The notes under the pieces: model-generated
What the model was told of the DNA's origin: nothing
The model's input: the letters and a program-made list of their open reading frames with translations, nothing else
Database searches by the model: none
Shown: positions 55,544 to 64,000 of the stretch, one piece after another
How positions within the stretch are numbered: position 1 is the first letter of the stretch
Layout of the letters: each line of letters starts with the position of its first letter
Made by a program: the position numbers and the translations under genes
Assembly: GCA_016720745.1 (NCBI GenBank)
Contig: JADKKA010000018.1
Coordinates: 372,001-436,000 of the forward strand
Length of the DNA stretch: 64,000 nucleotides
Direction: 5' to 3'
Source of the DNA: Chitinophagaceae bacterium
GTDB taxonomy: Bacteria > Bacteroidota > Bacteroidia > Chitinophagales > Chitinophagaceae

Positions 55544-58501
55544 ATGTCAATCGAAGATCAATTTGCAGAATGGGTGAAAACGGAGCAGGAAGAACCTGTG
55601 CTTCATTGGCTGAAACAGGCTACTGATAAGGAACGAAGGGCCCTGGTGCCGTCAATCAAAAAGCTTTCTAAGTATTATAACGAGTATATCACCTCCGATA
55701 ACCGCAGTTACAGCAGCAGGGGCACAGAAAAGCAGCACGCGATCCTTCATTTTGCCGCCTATGTTTGTTTTAATAAAACTGAATACCTGAAATCAGATCG
55801 TCCGACCTGGATCATCGATCCCAAAAATCTGAACAGGATAAAGGATTGGTATCATCCTGACTGGTTCAGCGAAATGCTCAATAAGGAAGCGGAATCGGAA
55901 TTCATGGTATACACACTCACTTATCCTTTGGTGCTGCAGCTCTCGGACCAGGGTTTGTTGCAACCTTCTCATCGCTTGTGGGCGCGCACGCTTAGTACCA
56001 TTATTTTTCAGGATAAGGGGATCACGGATAAATGGGTCTATGAATTCAAACCCGAAAAACTGCTGGAGCGTCCGGAAACACTGCAGGAACATATCTGGTA
56101 CTTTTTTGAAGAAGAAACAGAATTGCACCTGTCCGGTCGTTATAATCATTATGGAGAAAACGCAGACCTTTCTAAAATTGGATGGATTCCAGCCTTTACA
56201 AAGATGGCGGCTGAGGGCAGGATTGACCGGCAAAGGCTCCTGAAAGAATCTTTGCTGGCCAGTAACAAGAACTACAATAAGAATCTCTCCGGTTTTTATA
56301 TGGATCTGTTCATTGCCCTGTTTCCGACAGAGGCTGAAATAATCAGCTTGCAACCCGAATTGATGAGTGTGCTCAATTCCCCACACAGTAAAGTGGTGAA
56401 TGAAGCGATTCAATGCCTGAAGACCATTGCCGGGGATAAACATTTCGACACCGACTCATTACTGGCTGCCGCACCGGTTTTCCTGAATAGTAAAACCAAG
56501 ACAACCGTTTCAGCCGGACTCATGCTGCTCGAGCAGATCGGTAAGAAGCATCCTGACCAACAGGGGATGATAGCGGTTATCTCCACTCAGGCGCTGGTAC
56601 ATGCAGATGACGGACTGCAGACCAGGGCAGCCAAATTAATCAGCCGTTATGGGAATGCCGCGGATCCTGCTTTATCTGAAAGTATCCTGCCTTACCAGGA
56701 TGGTCTCCTGCAAAACAGCAGGGATATATTACAGGCATTGCTGACCAGCCAGCCATTGTTACCTGCAGCAAATATGCATGAGGTACCAGAACCGTTCATC
56801 GCACAGGAAAGGGTACCGGTGCAACTGGTAACAACTACTGATGAATTGATTTTTTTAGCCGCACAGGCTTTTGATAATAACGATGCCCTGCATATAGATC
56901 TCTTTCCGGCTGCACTGGTTACCATGCAGCCACAATTGAAAGCTGAGCTACTGGGACAATTGCAACCGGCCCTGCAAAGAGCCTTGCAGCTAACCAAAAA
57001 TAATTTCAGATCCACCGAAGGATATTATGACCATATGCTGGGAATATTCTTCATTGATGTATGCATACACTTTGTTCGGAAATACCCCGAGGATACTAAA
57101 GCATTGACGACGGTATTTGAAAAATTCGACCAGCAGGATGGTGATACGGTGAAGAAATGGCTGAATTTGGATGCCAATGAAAATTATATCAGCACCTGGA
57201 CCAATTATTACAAAGACCCCTACTACCTGCCCCGGAAGCAATGGCTGATAGATGTATTGCAAAAGATCAGGGCCGGTGATACCCTGCCATTATTGAGTAC
57301 CCCCACCCATTACCCGGGTTGGATTGATCCGCTGGTATTAGTGGAAAGAATTCTCGTATATCAGCAGCAACAGCAATTGACAGATAAGACCGATCTGCTG
57401 ATGGCATTGGGAAGGGTAGATCTACGGGACATCGCATCGGCTTTGCAACTGGCAAAAGAGAAATTATGGGGTGAATGGCTTGATCTGATGGTATTTCTTT
57501 TAACGCCGGGTGCAGAACCCGAAGGGGAAATCACCCAGCCGGAAGCATGGATTACTGCAGCTTTCTGTAAACGCCCGTTGAAAATGTATGAGGCTCTCCG
57601 GCCATTTGGTTTGGATGAGTTTTATTTTAAGAAGTACAGCGGACAGTTGAGCTGGGAGACGAAAGAGGAAAAATTTGAAAGGGATGAATACAAGTGGGAA
57701 GCTGGTAAAATGAAAACCATCAAAGTGATGGACAGCCGCAAAATATTGCGGATTGACTTTCCCAAAGAACCGGTAGCCAAAGAAAACAGTGGCATGAAGG
57801 GTTTGCTGGAAAAATTGAAGTTTAAACAAAAGGAAAGAAAGCAGGCCCAGACACCTGTCTTATTTGATTATTTCGAAATCAAGTCAGAATTTTTCTCCAA
57901 CGAACACAATGATCTTCGTAGGGCCTTGCTGATGGCACCGGCCAATCTGGAAGCTTTTTTACCGACCCTGATTCACCGTTGCATGAGTCGTCCTGCATAT
58001 ATTGGAGAAGGCGATAAGAAAATGACCCTGGCGGCCTTGCAGCTCCTTTATGAAACCTGGGATATACAGGGGGAAATGGCGCATTTGCTGCTGGCCACTG
58101 CGCTGTTGTCGGCTGATAAAACGGCGGCTCAAACTGCAGCCGAGATCTGGGTACAGTATGCAATTACCGGTAAGCTGGATGTGGCTTTAACAGGAAAAAT
58201 AATCGGTATTCATGAGCGGGTGGAGTTTGCCCCTTTGAAAAGATTCAATGACCTGGCAGTACAGTCGCTGTTCCGTATTTCGCCGCAACATAATCGGTTA
58301 CTGGAAACCATGATTGCATCGATTTTGTCCGAATTACCTGCAGAACCCATCAAACACCTCAAAAAGCTACTGGAATTATACAAGGAATTGTTCCTGCTGA
58401 ATCAAACCGGAAAAGTGCCGGATGCTGTTGCCGTCAAATTGAAAGAGTGGAAATTGAATAACGGTTTAGCGAAGTTGATAGAAGGGGTTTTAGGTAATTG
58501 A
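55544..58501 (+). CDS. DUF6493-family large helical protein
   Basis: 985 residues, mostly alpha-helical with HEAT-like repeats (NSPHSKVVNEAIQCLKTIAGD, ALVHADDGLQTRAAKLISRYG, LEAFLPTLIHRCM). No catalytic motif, membrane segment or signal peptide. It is encoded just after the SWIM protein and likely forms a unit with it. The family name is from recall of the N-terminus (MSIEDQFAEWVKTEQEEPVLHWLKQ is not quoted further) and should be confirmed by a profile search. Confidence 0.7.
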   Translation: MSIEDQFAEWVKTEQEEPVLHWLKQATDKERRALVPSIKKLSKYYNEYITSDNRSYSSRGTEKQHAILHFAAYVCFNKTEYLKSDRPTWIIDPKNLNRIKDWYHPDWFSEMLNKEAESEFMVYTLTYPLVLQLSDQGLLQPSHRLWARTLSTIIFQDKGITDKWVYEFKPEKLLERPETLQEHIWYFFEEETELHLSGRYNHYGENADLSKIGWIPAFTKMAAEGRIDRQRLLKESLLASNKNYNKNLSGFYMDLFIALFPTEAEIISLQPELMSVLNSPHSKVVNEAIQCLKTIAGDKHFDTDSLLAAAPVFLNSKTKTTVSAGLMLLEQIGKKHPDQQGMIAVISTQALVHADDGLQTRAAKLISRYGNAADPALSESILPYQDGLLQNSRDILQALLTSQPLLPAANMHEVPEPFIAQERVPVQLVTTTDELIFLAAQAFDNNDALHIDLFPAALVTMQPQLKAELLGQLQPALQRALQLTKNNFRSTEGYYDHMLGIFFIDVCIHFVRKYPEDTKALTTVFEKFDQQDGDTVKKWLNLDANENYISTWTNYYKDPYYLPRKQWLIDVLQKIRAGDTLPLLSTPTHYPGWIDPLVLVERILVYQQQQQLTDKTDLLMALGRVDLRDIASALQLAKEKLWGEWLDLMVFLLTPGAEPEGEITQPEAWITAAFCKRPLKMYEALRPFGLDEFYFKKYSGQLSWETKEEKFERDEYKWEAGKMKTIKVMDSRKILRIDFPKEPVAKENSGMKGLLEKLKFKQKERKQAQTPVLFDYFEIKSEFFSNEHNDLRRALLMAPANLEAFLPTLIHRCMSRPAYIGEGDKKMTLAALQLLYETWDIQGEMAHLLLATALLSADKTAAQTAAEIWVQYAITGKLDVALTGKIIGIHERVEFAPLKRFNDLAVQSLFRISPQHNRLLETMIASILSELPAEPIKHLKKLLELYKELFLLNQTGKVPDAVAVKLKEWKLNNGLAKLIEGVLGN

Positions 58502-58617
58502 AAGTTGAAAGTTGAAAATTGAAATGAACAATAAATTGAATAAGATGCGGGAAATGAAGTAAGAAACACTACAAACTCTCTGCGTAAACTCCATTTACTC
58601 ATTTCTCTGCGGTGAAA
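58502..58617. repeat. AAGTTGA tandem and third CTCTGCG repeat copy
   Basis: 58500-58525 is a short GAAAGTT tandem. 58578-58617 is a single CTCTGCGTAAACTC ... CTCTGCGGTGAAA repeat related to the pair at 28862-28985. It overlaps the last codons and stop of the VanZ gene. Confidence 0.75.
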
Positions 58618-59141
58618 GTATTTTCAGGATTCATTAGTTTCCAAAACCAGGCACCCAACACAAACAATACATATCCCGCCGTTGCTCCGCCTGTATTCAG
58701 CAGCAAATCATCCACATCCCAAACACCGAGGCCGGTCAGCAACTGAACTGTTTCATAACCCAAACTCACCAGTGCACCTGCCGGCAGCATGATCCACCAT
58801 CGCCGGAAAAAGGGAATAGCCAGCGGCAAAAGAATACCGAGAGGCACAAAACCCAGAAGATTGCCCCAGATATTGTATTCCGCCGTCAGGTTATTTCTTT
58901 CCAGCCCTTTTTTATAAAGATTGATAGTGCGAAAGGGAACGGTATTGGCCTTAGCCCAGCCTTTTTTTACGGAGTAGTGTTTGTATTCACTGTTAAAATA
59001 ATGCTTGTAATACCGGAAGCCGCCTTTTTTGAAAAGGATTGCCCTCGTGAGTACTGCCATGTAGAGCAGCAACGCAAAAACAAACAACCAATGTAAAGCA
59101 GATCGGGTTTGGGGCATATACAATAATAACGGAAAATTCAA
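58599..59141 (-). CDS. VanZ-family membrane protein
   Basis: 180 residues with four hydrophobic helices (about residues 14-34, 85-101, 108-124, 148-166). The LGFVPLGILLPLAIPFF, GALVSLGYETVQLLTGLGVWDVDDLLLNTGGATAGY stretch is the VanZ/phosphotransbutyrylase-like signature. An ATG at 59117 (MPQTRSALHW) is an equally good start. The final residues (FTAEK-stop) come from the inserted repeat at 58578, so the original C-terminus may have differed. Confidence 0.88.
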   Translation of the reverse strand: MNFPLLLYMPQTRSALHWLFVFALLLYMAVLTRAILFKKGGFRYYKHYFNSEYKHYSVKKGWAKANTVPFRTINLYKKGLERNNLTAEYNIWGNLLGFVPLGILLPLAIPFFRRWWIMLPAGALVSLGYETVQLLTGLGVWDVDDLLLNTGGATAGYVLFVLGAWFWKLMNPENTFTAEK

Positions 59142-59338
59142 TTCATATGGTATGGCGTTCAGCTACAGGAAATTGTTAATGTGATCAGATTGTTGAATAT
59201 GAAATAATCCCGTATCAGGAATTGCGGTATGATTCTTCTCAGGGTAGTGAAAATTCATCCTTTTAAAGGATAGCATTGTTGGGAATGACCTGTACTTTCA
59301 TTTTCTGGTACAACCCGCATCATCATCAAACACATGAA

Positions 59339-60391
59339 ATGAGATTCTTTATTGTTTTTCTTGCAATGGGCTGCAGCCTTTCAGCTTTCACACAAACCAC
59401 TCCACTTAAGCTGCCTTCTTCTGCTATGCAGATTGTTGTGGACAGTAAGGATAACCTGATTGTTCATTGCTACCGAGGGCGGATGGTAAAGATTGCACCC
59501 AATGGCACCATGATTGTAATTACAGATGATCTCCAGAAAGGGTTCAAACAAAATCCGTATCCGAAATGTGAGGCATTGGCTATTGATGGAATGGATAATC
59601 TATATTTCACCGATAGGAATGTGATCTGGCAGATGAGCCCTTCCGGACAGATAAATACATTTATCGGCCTCCCTTATCTGGCCAGGCGAACGGATGGTTC
59701 TGCAGCAGTGGCCTCCTTCCGGAGCATTCAGTATATGAAAGCCGACCCTACCGGCGGAATATTCGTAGTGGAACGGGATGATACCAATAAAGACGGACAG
59801 GGAGATTATTATGTGATCCGGAAAATCAGTGCCGATAAAATGGTAAGCACGATTACAGATACCAGGAATAATCCCGCTCTCAAATCCACCTGGATTGCTG
59901 GAATTGGGGTTGATTCAGTCGGGAATCTTTACCTGAGTGATGGGGCTGCCCGCTGTGTGAAAAAACTGGAAAAAAACGGAACCATTACCACTCTGGCAGG
60001 AATCTGCAATAAAAGAGAGTTTAAACCAGTCTATATTCAGGGAGATATTAGCAAGGCTGAACTCATGTCGCCCGAGGATATAGTACTTAACAGGAAAGGC
60101 GAAATCATATTTGCCGATCTGCGACTGAACCGGATCATCAAAATTGCAGGCAACAAGGTAACCACCTTGGCAGGAGCCAGCGAAATACAACCCAATAGCC
60201 TCAATATGGGTGGCCGTTCAAAAGAAGGATACAAAGATGGCAAAGCACTGACCGCCTTATTCGGATTTCCTCCCCGGGTACAAATAGCTATTGATTCAAA
60301 AGACAATCTTTATATCATCGACGGGGGAAATGATTGCATTCGAAAACTATCGGCAGCAGGGCTGGTGACGACGGTGAGTAAAAATCCATAG
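59339..60391 (+). CDS. Secreted NHL-repeat protein
   Basis: 350 residues from the ATG at 59339 (MRFFIVFLAMGCSLSAFTQ, signal peptide). About five to six NHL blades follow: IVVDSKDNLIVHCY, LAIDGMDNLYFTDRN, IGVDSVGNLYLSDGAARCVKKLEKNG, IVLNRKGEIIFADLRLNRIIKI, IAIDSKDNLYIIDGGNDCIRKLS, forming a beta-propeller. The role is probably binding in the periplasm or on the surface. It stands alone between VanZ and a convergent A2M gene. Confidence 0.85.
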   Translation: MRFFIVFLAMGCSLSAFTQTTPLKLPSSAMQIVVDSKDNLIVHCYRGRMVKIAPNGTMIVITDDLQKGFKQNPYPKCEALAIDGMDNLYFTDRNVIWQMSPSGQINTFIGLPYLARRTDGSAAVASFRSIQYMKADPTGGIFVVERDDTNKDGQGDYYVIRKISADKMVSTITDTRNNPALKSTWIAGIGVDSVGNLYLSDGAARCVKKLEKNGTITTLAGICNKREFKPVYIQGDISKAELMSPEDIVLNRKGEIIFADLRLNRIIKIAGNKVTTLAGASEIQPNSLNMGGRSKEGYKDGKALTALFGFPPRVQIAIDSKDNLYIIDGGNDCIRKLSAAGLVTTVSKNP

Positions 60392-60518
60392 TCAGCAGCA
60401 TTTTATAGAGTTCTCATTGCTAATATCGTATGTATCCGACCATTCAGGCACTTGCCGAAATTTTACAGCTTCTTAAATGACAAATATAGTGACAGCTGAG
60501 TAATCAAATATCTTCTGC

Positions 60519-63500
60519 TTAGTAGTCAATTTTCACCGATGAACCTTCTACCCAGAATTTATGTTCCGGCGTATAATACAAGTACACATTGCCCGATTTT
60601 GCTTTGTAAACCCCGGGAATTTCAGCTTTCAGATCCAGTACTATTTTTTTGGTTTCATTTCGTGCAAATCCCATCCAGTAAAAAACCACATAATTGTCAA
60701 AAATTTCGTAATAGGCTGCCTGATTCTTTTCCATGATTTCTTTGAGTTGCCAGGGTTGAACAGACAGGCCAGCCGGAATACCAATTTTGGCAATGGCCAT
60801 TGGTTGTAAGACGGCTGATTTATTGGTTACCGCAATCTCCATCCGTGCTGTTTCGCCAGTTTTGAGTGAGGATACATTCAATGAAATAGAAAGAGATAAT
60901 TCAGCCTGTGGGCTGGTTGGTGGTTGATGTGTACTATATTGGACATCAAAGTCATAAGGCACCATAGCATCGGGTTTTAGATAGTTGACAACTAAATGAT
61001 TGGTTCCTTCTTTCAGATGATCAGCGGAAGTTTTTAAGTCTAAAACCGGTGTATGATTCAGCGTGAATTGCACATTTGCATCCTCTGCCATCTGGCCCAC
61101 AAGTTTTGAAAAAGATACAACTGCTTTCAGTGCCAGGACTGTTGCCTGAGTTGATCCATAGCCATAATAGGCTTTTTCTTTAAGTATGGTTGCAAGCAAT
61201 TCATTTATGCGTAAAATATTCGGCTCTGGTTGAAGCATCAGGGCCAGTGCGTATAATGCATGCGACTCCACTCGTAAGGAAGCACCTCTTGAGTTAACGA
61301 CTGAGGTTTCTGATACAAGGCCAGATAGAAGATAGGAGCGGTCCAGTTCAGTCATTATTTTTTGAAAGGATTCTTTATCCTTCATATGATCTGCAGCAAT
61401 CGCCATCATCGCTAACTGGTATCCATCTTTTGATTGTAAGGCAATTTTCAGGGCGGCATCATATTCTTTTTGGATTTCTTTTCCCATTCCGGCCTGCGTC
61501 ATTGCATAAACAATATATGTATTCGCAATTTTATTAGGGACAGAAGCAAACCGGTCATAACCACCGCTTGCTAATAAAAACCCGCCTTTCTGATCTCTCC
61601 GGCTCAGTAAATATTTTTTTGTTCTGTCCAGCATTTCTTGGTCTACGGAAATAAATTCCTGCATATCTGTGAATTCAAGCAGTCCGTATGCCGTTAAGGC
61701 CTCGTGTGCAGGAGCCTTACCAAACCACTCAAATCCATTTTGCGTGGTTTCAAATCCAATTAGCCGTTTGTAACCCTTTTGTATATAATTGAGTGCTTTT
61801 GCCTCAATTTCCCTGTTCGATCTGCCTGATTCTTTCAAGTATTTTAAAATAAACACATTAGGGTAGGTGGTAGATGAGGTTTGCTCAAAGCAACCATAAG
61901 GCTCGCGCAGCATTGACTCAATTCCATCCAACAGTTGCCCTTCCGTGTTTTTAAATAAACGAAGGTTTGATTGCAGGGTACCCGGTATCATATTACGGAT
62001 CATAAAGTCATGTTGTGCTGCCGTATTACCTGAGAAAGTCAGGTGAACAGGAAACCCTTTCTCTGCAACCTTCAGAGGAAGCCTGATCTTCTCTTTAATA
62101 GCTGATCCCTTAATGGTTATTTCAATCGTGTCCGAAGTGGCAGATCTGGCCTGAACAGGGATTAGTACCTGTTTTGAGCTTTTGGGTTGTAAGTGCAAAT
62201 TTGTTTCAAATGGGCCAATGATAAAATCATCTGATATCTCCGCATCAATAGTAAATACCCCGGGTATTTCGCTGTTATTTTTTACAACCAATGGGAGAAG
62301 TGCACTGTCACCCACCGTCAGGTAAGGGGGAATCTTTAGATCTGCCTGCAAAATATTTTCAACTGCGTAAGTATTTTCAACCCTGCCCAGCAATCCATTG
62401 TATCCTACCCCCTCCGCAATTGCACGAAAGGCAGAGGTTGCATCAGAATTGTAAAACTCAACGGTGGCTACCCCATCTTTGTTAGTTTGTACTATCGGAT
62501 TCCAGTAAATGGTTTCTCTGTAATCAGTTCTCGATTCTGTTTCTGTCGTTTTATAAACCGGGGCATAAAATTTCTTTGCAGGTGTAAACAGATTTCCAAG
62601 TGTTCGGATAATTTCGGAGCTATAATAGTGATTGGCTCCGGTTTCAATGCGGAAACTTCCTTTCACCGACTTGTGGGTATTGATAATAATAACACCATTG
62701 CGTGCACTACTCCCGAATATGGCTGATCCGGCCGGTCCGGCTAAAACCGTTACATCCTGAATATCACTATTGTTCAAATTTGATATATCCTGTGTTGGGA
62801 ATCCATCTACTATGAGTAATGTTTCATTTCCCGAAGCGAAACCGGTTTCACCACGAAGCCTGATATTGCCCGTACCGGCATTGCCTAGTTTAGCATCAGA
62901 CTGGGACCTGACCTGCATTCCCGACACTTTACCCGCCAATGCGTTATTCAGATTGGTTTGACGAATATCGATTCCATTGATAATACTGACGGAGCCAACG
63001 ATCTCTTTTCTGCGTACAGAAGTAGCATATCCCATGACTACCACTTCACTCATAGCCGAATTTTGTTCAGTTGCTGGAAACTGTTTTATGATGGATTTCT
63101 CAACTTCTTTCTTTTCGTCTTGATTCACCAGCAGCGGATCTGCTGCGAAAAATGGTTTTATGGGAGAAGGAAGAGGATCAGAAAGAGGCTTAAGATATTT
63201 TAAACGTTCAGGATGAAATGCAAGCCCATTTTCCAGGATTTGAATACTGGTTTTTTCTTTTTTATCTAATGCCTGAGCATATACATAGTATTGACTGTTT
63301 AATTCCAGACCGGAAAATAAAAAATGACCATTTATATCACTGTTAATTATAGCGACGCTGCCATTGATTTTACCATGAATCAAAAAAACTTTTGAAGCAA
63401 CTGGTTTTTGCTGGCTGTTCAAAACACGGCCACTTAGAATGTAATCCTGTTCGGGAAGGACCTGCAATTTATTCTCTTTTGTAACCAGTTCAGTATAATC

Positions 63501-64000
63501 AAAGTAACGATATCCCTGGGTGAGCATCAGGAGATCAAGCGCAGGAGCGGCCCTGGGCTCATCTTGCCTGAAATAAAACTGAGGCTCTTCGACTTTCCCC
63601 TTCAGTTCGCTTCCCAGTAAAAGCCAGGAAAGCAGATGATCCTGTTTATCATCAGCGAAAGTCCATAATTTATCATCCATCACTGAAAGCGCAAAATCAG
63701 CGGGGATGGGTTTGTTGTTTTGATCCAGCGATTTGATATTGAGTATGACTTTTTCTCTTGGGTTATATACTGGTTTGTTAAAGCTGATTTTCACTTGTAG
63801 CCTGTGCTCTTCCTGCAAAAACATCATGCGCTCTGCCAGGGGCCATTCATTACAGTCATATACGGTGAACTGGGCAATTCCAGGAGGAAAAACAGCCTCA
63901 TCCAGCACAATACTGTTTACCCCCTGGAGCAGTGTAATTTTTTTCTGGAAATAAGTTGTGCCATGGCTGCTACCTTTTAATTTGATCTCCATCGATGCGG
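60519..64000 (-). CDS. Alpha-2-macroglobulin-like protein with an embedded TonB plug, 5' end outside window
   Basis: At least 1157 residues; the frame stays open to the right edge, so the N-terminus and signal are missing (numbering from the Met encoded at 63992). Order: MG-like beta domains (1-180), a carboxypeptidase-regulatory-like domain (about 183-250), a SusC-type TonB-dependent receptor plug (SEVVVMGYATSVRRKEIVG to SSARNGVIIINT, 315-443), the A2M domain (about 485-535, YWNPIVQTNKDGVATVEFYN), the thioester motif CFEQ at 701-704, and an alpha-alpha TED helical domain with receptor-binding-like C-terminus. No beta-barrel follows the plug. It is probably an outer-membrane or periplasmic protease trap that could couple to TonB-type machinery. 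Confidence 0.9.
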   Translation of the reverse strand, partial: ASMEIKLKGSSHGTTYFQKKITLLQGVNSIVLDEAVFPPGIAQFTVYDCNEWPLAERMMFLQEEHRLQVKISFNKPVYNPREKVILNIKSLDQNNKPIPADFALSVMDDKLWTFADDKQDHLLSWLLLGSELKGKVEEPQFYFRQDEPRAAPALDLLMLTQGYRYFDYTELVTKENKLQVLPEQDYILSGRVLNSQQKPVASKVFLIHGKINGSVAIINSDINGHFLFSGLELNSQYYVYAQALDKKEKTSIQILENGLAFHPERLKYLKPLSDPLPSPIKPFFAADPLLVNQDEKKEVEKSIIKQFPATEQNSAMSEVVVMGYATSVRRKEIVGSVSIINGIDIRQTNLNNALAGKVSGMQVRSQSDAKLGNAGTGNIRLRGETGFASGNETLLIVDGFPTQDISNLNNSDIQDVTVLAGPAGSAIFGSSARNGVIIINTHKSVKGSFRIETGANHYYSSEIIRTLGNLFTPAKKFYAPVYKTTETESRTDYRETIYWNPIVQTNKDGVATVEFYNSDATSAFRAIAEGVGYNGLLGRVENTYAVENILQADLKIPPYLTVGDSALLPLVVKNNSEIPGVFTIDAEISDDFIIGPFETNLHLQPKSSKQVLIPVQARSATSDTIEITIKGSAIKEKIRLPLKVAEKGFPVHLTFSGNTAAQHDFMIRNMIPGTLQSNLRLFKNTEGQLLDGIESMLREPYGCFEQTSSTTYPNVFILKYLKESGRSNREIEAKALNYIQKGYKRLIGFETTQNGFEWFGKAPAHEALTAYGLLEFTDMQEFISVDQEMLDRTKKYLLSRRDQKGGFLLASGGYDRFASVPNKIANTYIVYAMTQAGMGKEIQKEYDAALKIALQSKDGYQLAMMAIAADHMKDKESFQKIMTELDRSYLLSGLVSETSVVNSRGASLRVESHALYALALMLQPEPNILRINELLATILKEKAYYGYGSTQATVLALKAVVSFSKLVGQMAEDANVQFTLNHTPVLDLKTSADHLKEGTNHLVVNYLKPDAMVPYDFDVQYSTHQPPTSPQAELSLSISLNVSSLKTGETARMEIAVTNKSAVLQPMAIAKIGIPAGLSVQPWQLKEIMEKNQAAYYEIFDNYVVFYWMGFARNETKKIVLDLKAEIPGVYKAKSGNVYLYYTPEHKFWVEGSSVKIDY

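Overview
The window looks like a chromosome segment of a Bacteroidota bacterium, most likely from the Chitinophagaceae or a close relative. The clues are families typical of that phylum (DUF3127, DUF4251, GHL10 glycosidase, an alpha-2-macroglobulin carrying a SusC-type TonB plug), few Shine-Dalgarno sites, and promoters of the TTTG / TAnnTTTG type. It carries ordinary housekeeping genes plus one striking accessory locus. No tRNA, rRNA or CRISPR array was seen.

Layout. 1-4.5 kb, minus strand: the 5' end of a PfkB-type sugar kinase, a FrnE-like DsbA protein, a fatty-acid hydroxylase/sterol desaturase family protein and polA. 4.6-12 kb, minus strand: a small membrane protein, WD40-caspase paralogue P1, uvrB and a secreted TPR protein. 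12-15 kb, minus strand: a YceI-family gene, a membrane/OB-fold gene and recA. 15-29 kb, plus strand: four consecutive WD40/beta-propeller-caspase genes (P2-P5), making five paralogues with P1. 29-35 kb: membrane proteins, an LYZ2-type glucosaminidase, an SGNH hydrolase with an MBOAT acyltransferase, a second SGNH hydrolase and a DUF3127 protein. 35-42 kb: rpoN, a DegT aminotransferase, a GHL10 hydrolase, a MarR regulator and a SnoaL-like gene. 42-47 kb: DinB, a radical SAM/SPASM protein and a pxpB-pxpC-pxpA-ycsG-like operon for 5-oxoproline use. 47-51 kb: an L,D-transpeptidase-fold protein, an AI-2E family permease and a MATE transporter. 51.1-52.1 kb is non-coding and dominated by a large imperfect palindrome. 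52-64 kb: an MBL-fold hydrolase, DUF4251, an H1-like/SWIB protein, a SWIM zinc-finger plus DUF6493 pair, VanZ, an NHL-repeat protein and a truncated alpha-2-macroglobulin/TonB-plug fusion.

The most unusual system is the caspase array. All five proteins have a signal peptide, a long propeller region, a conserved linker with an Ig-like segment, and a C-terminal C14 caspase domain with intact His and Cys (YSGHG and DACHSGE) and a constant 134-residue tail from the catalytic Cys. The sensor halves have diverged strongly while parts of the protease-coding DNA are almost identical between neighbours. This is what gene conversion or recent duplication with sensor diversification would produce.

A second system is regulatory. 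A palindrome AATGTTnnAACATT lies at the promoters of both the OB-fold/YceI operon and the SnoaL-like gene. The latter sits just upstream of marR, so the MarR protein is the obvious candidate regulator.

Caution on quality: eight single-base frameshifts, all in homopolymer runs, break dsbA, polA, uvrB, the TPR gene and caspase P4. Correcting each run by one base restores full-length proteins, so these look like sequencing errors rather than real pseudogenes. They are annotated here as whole genes.
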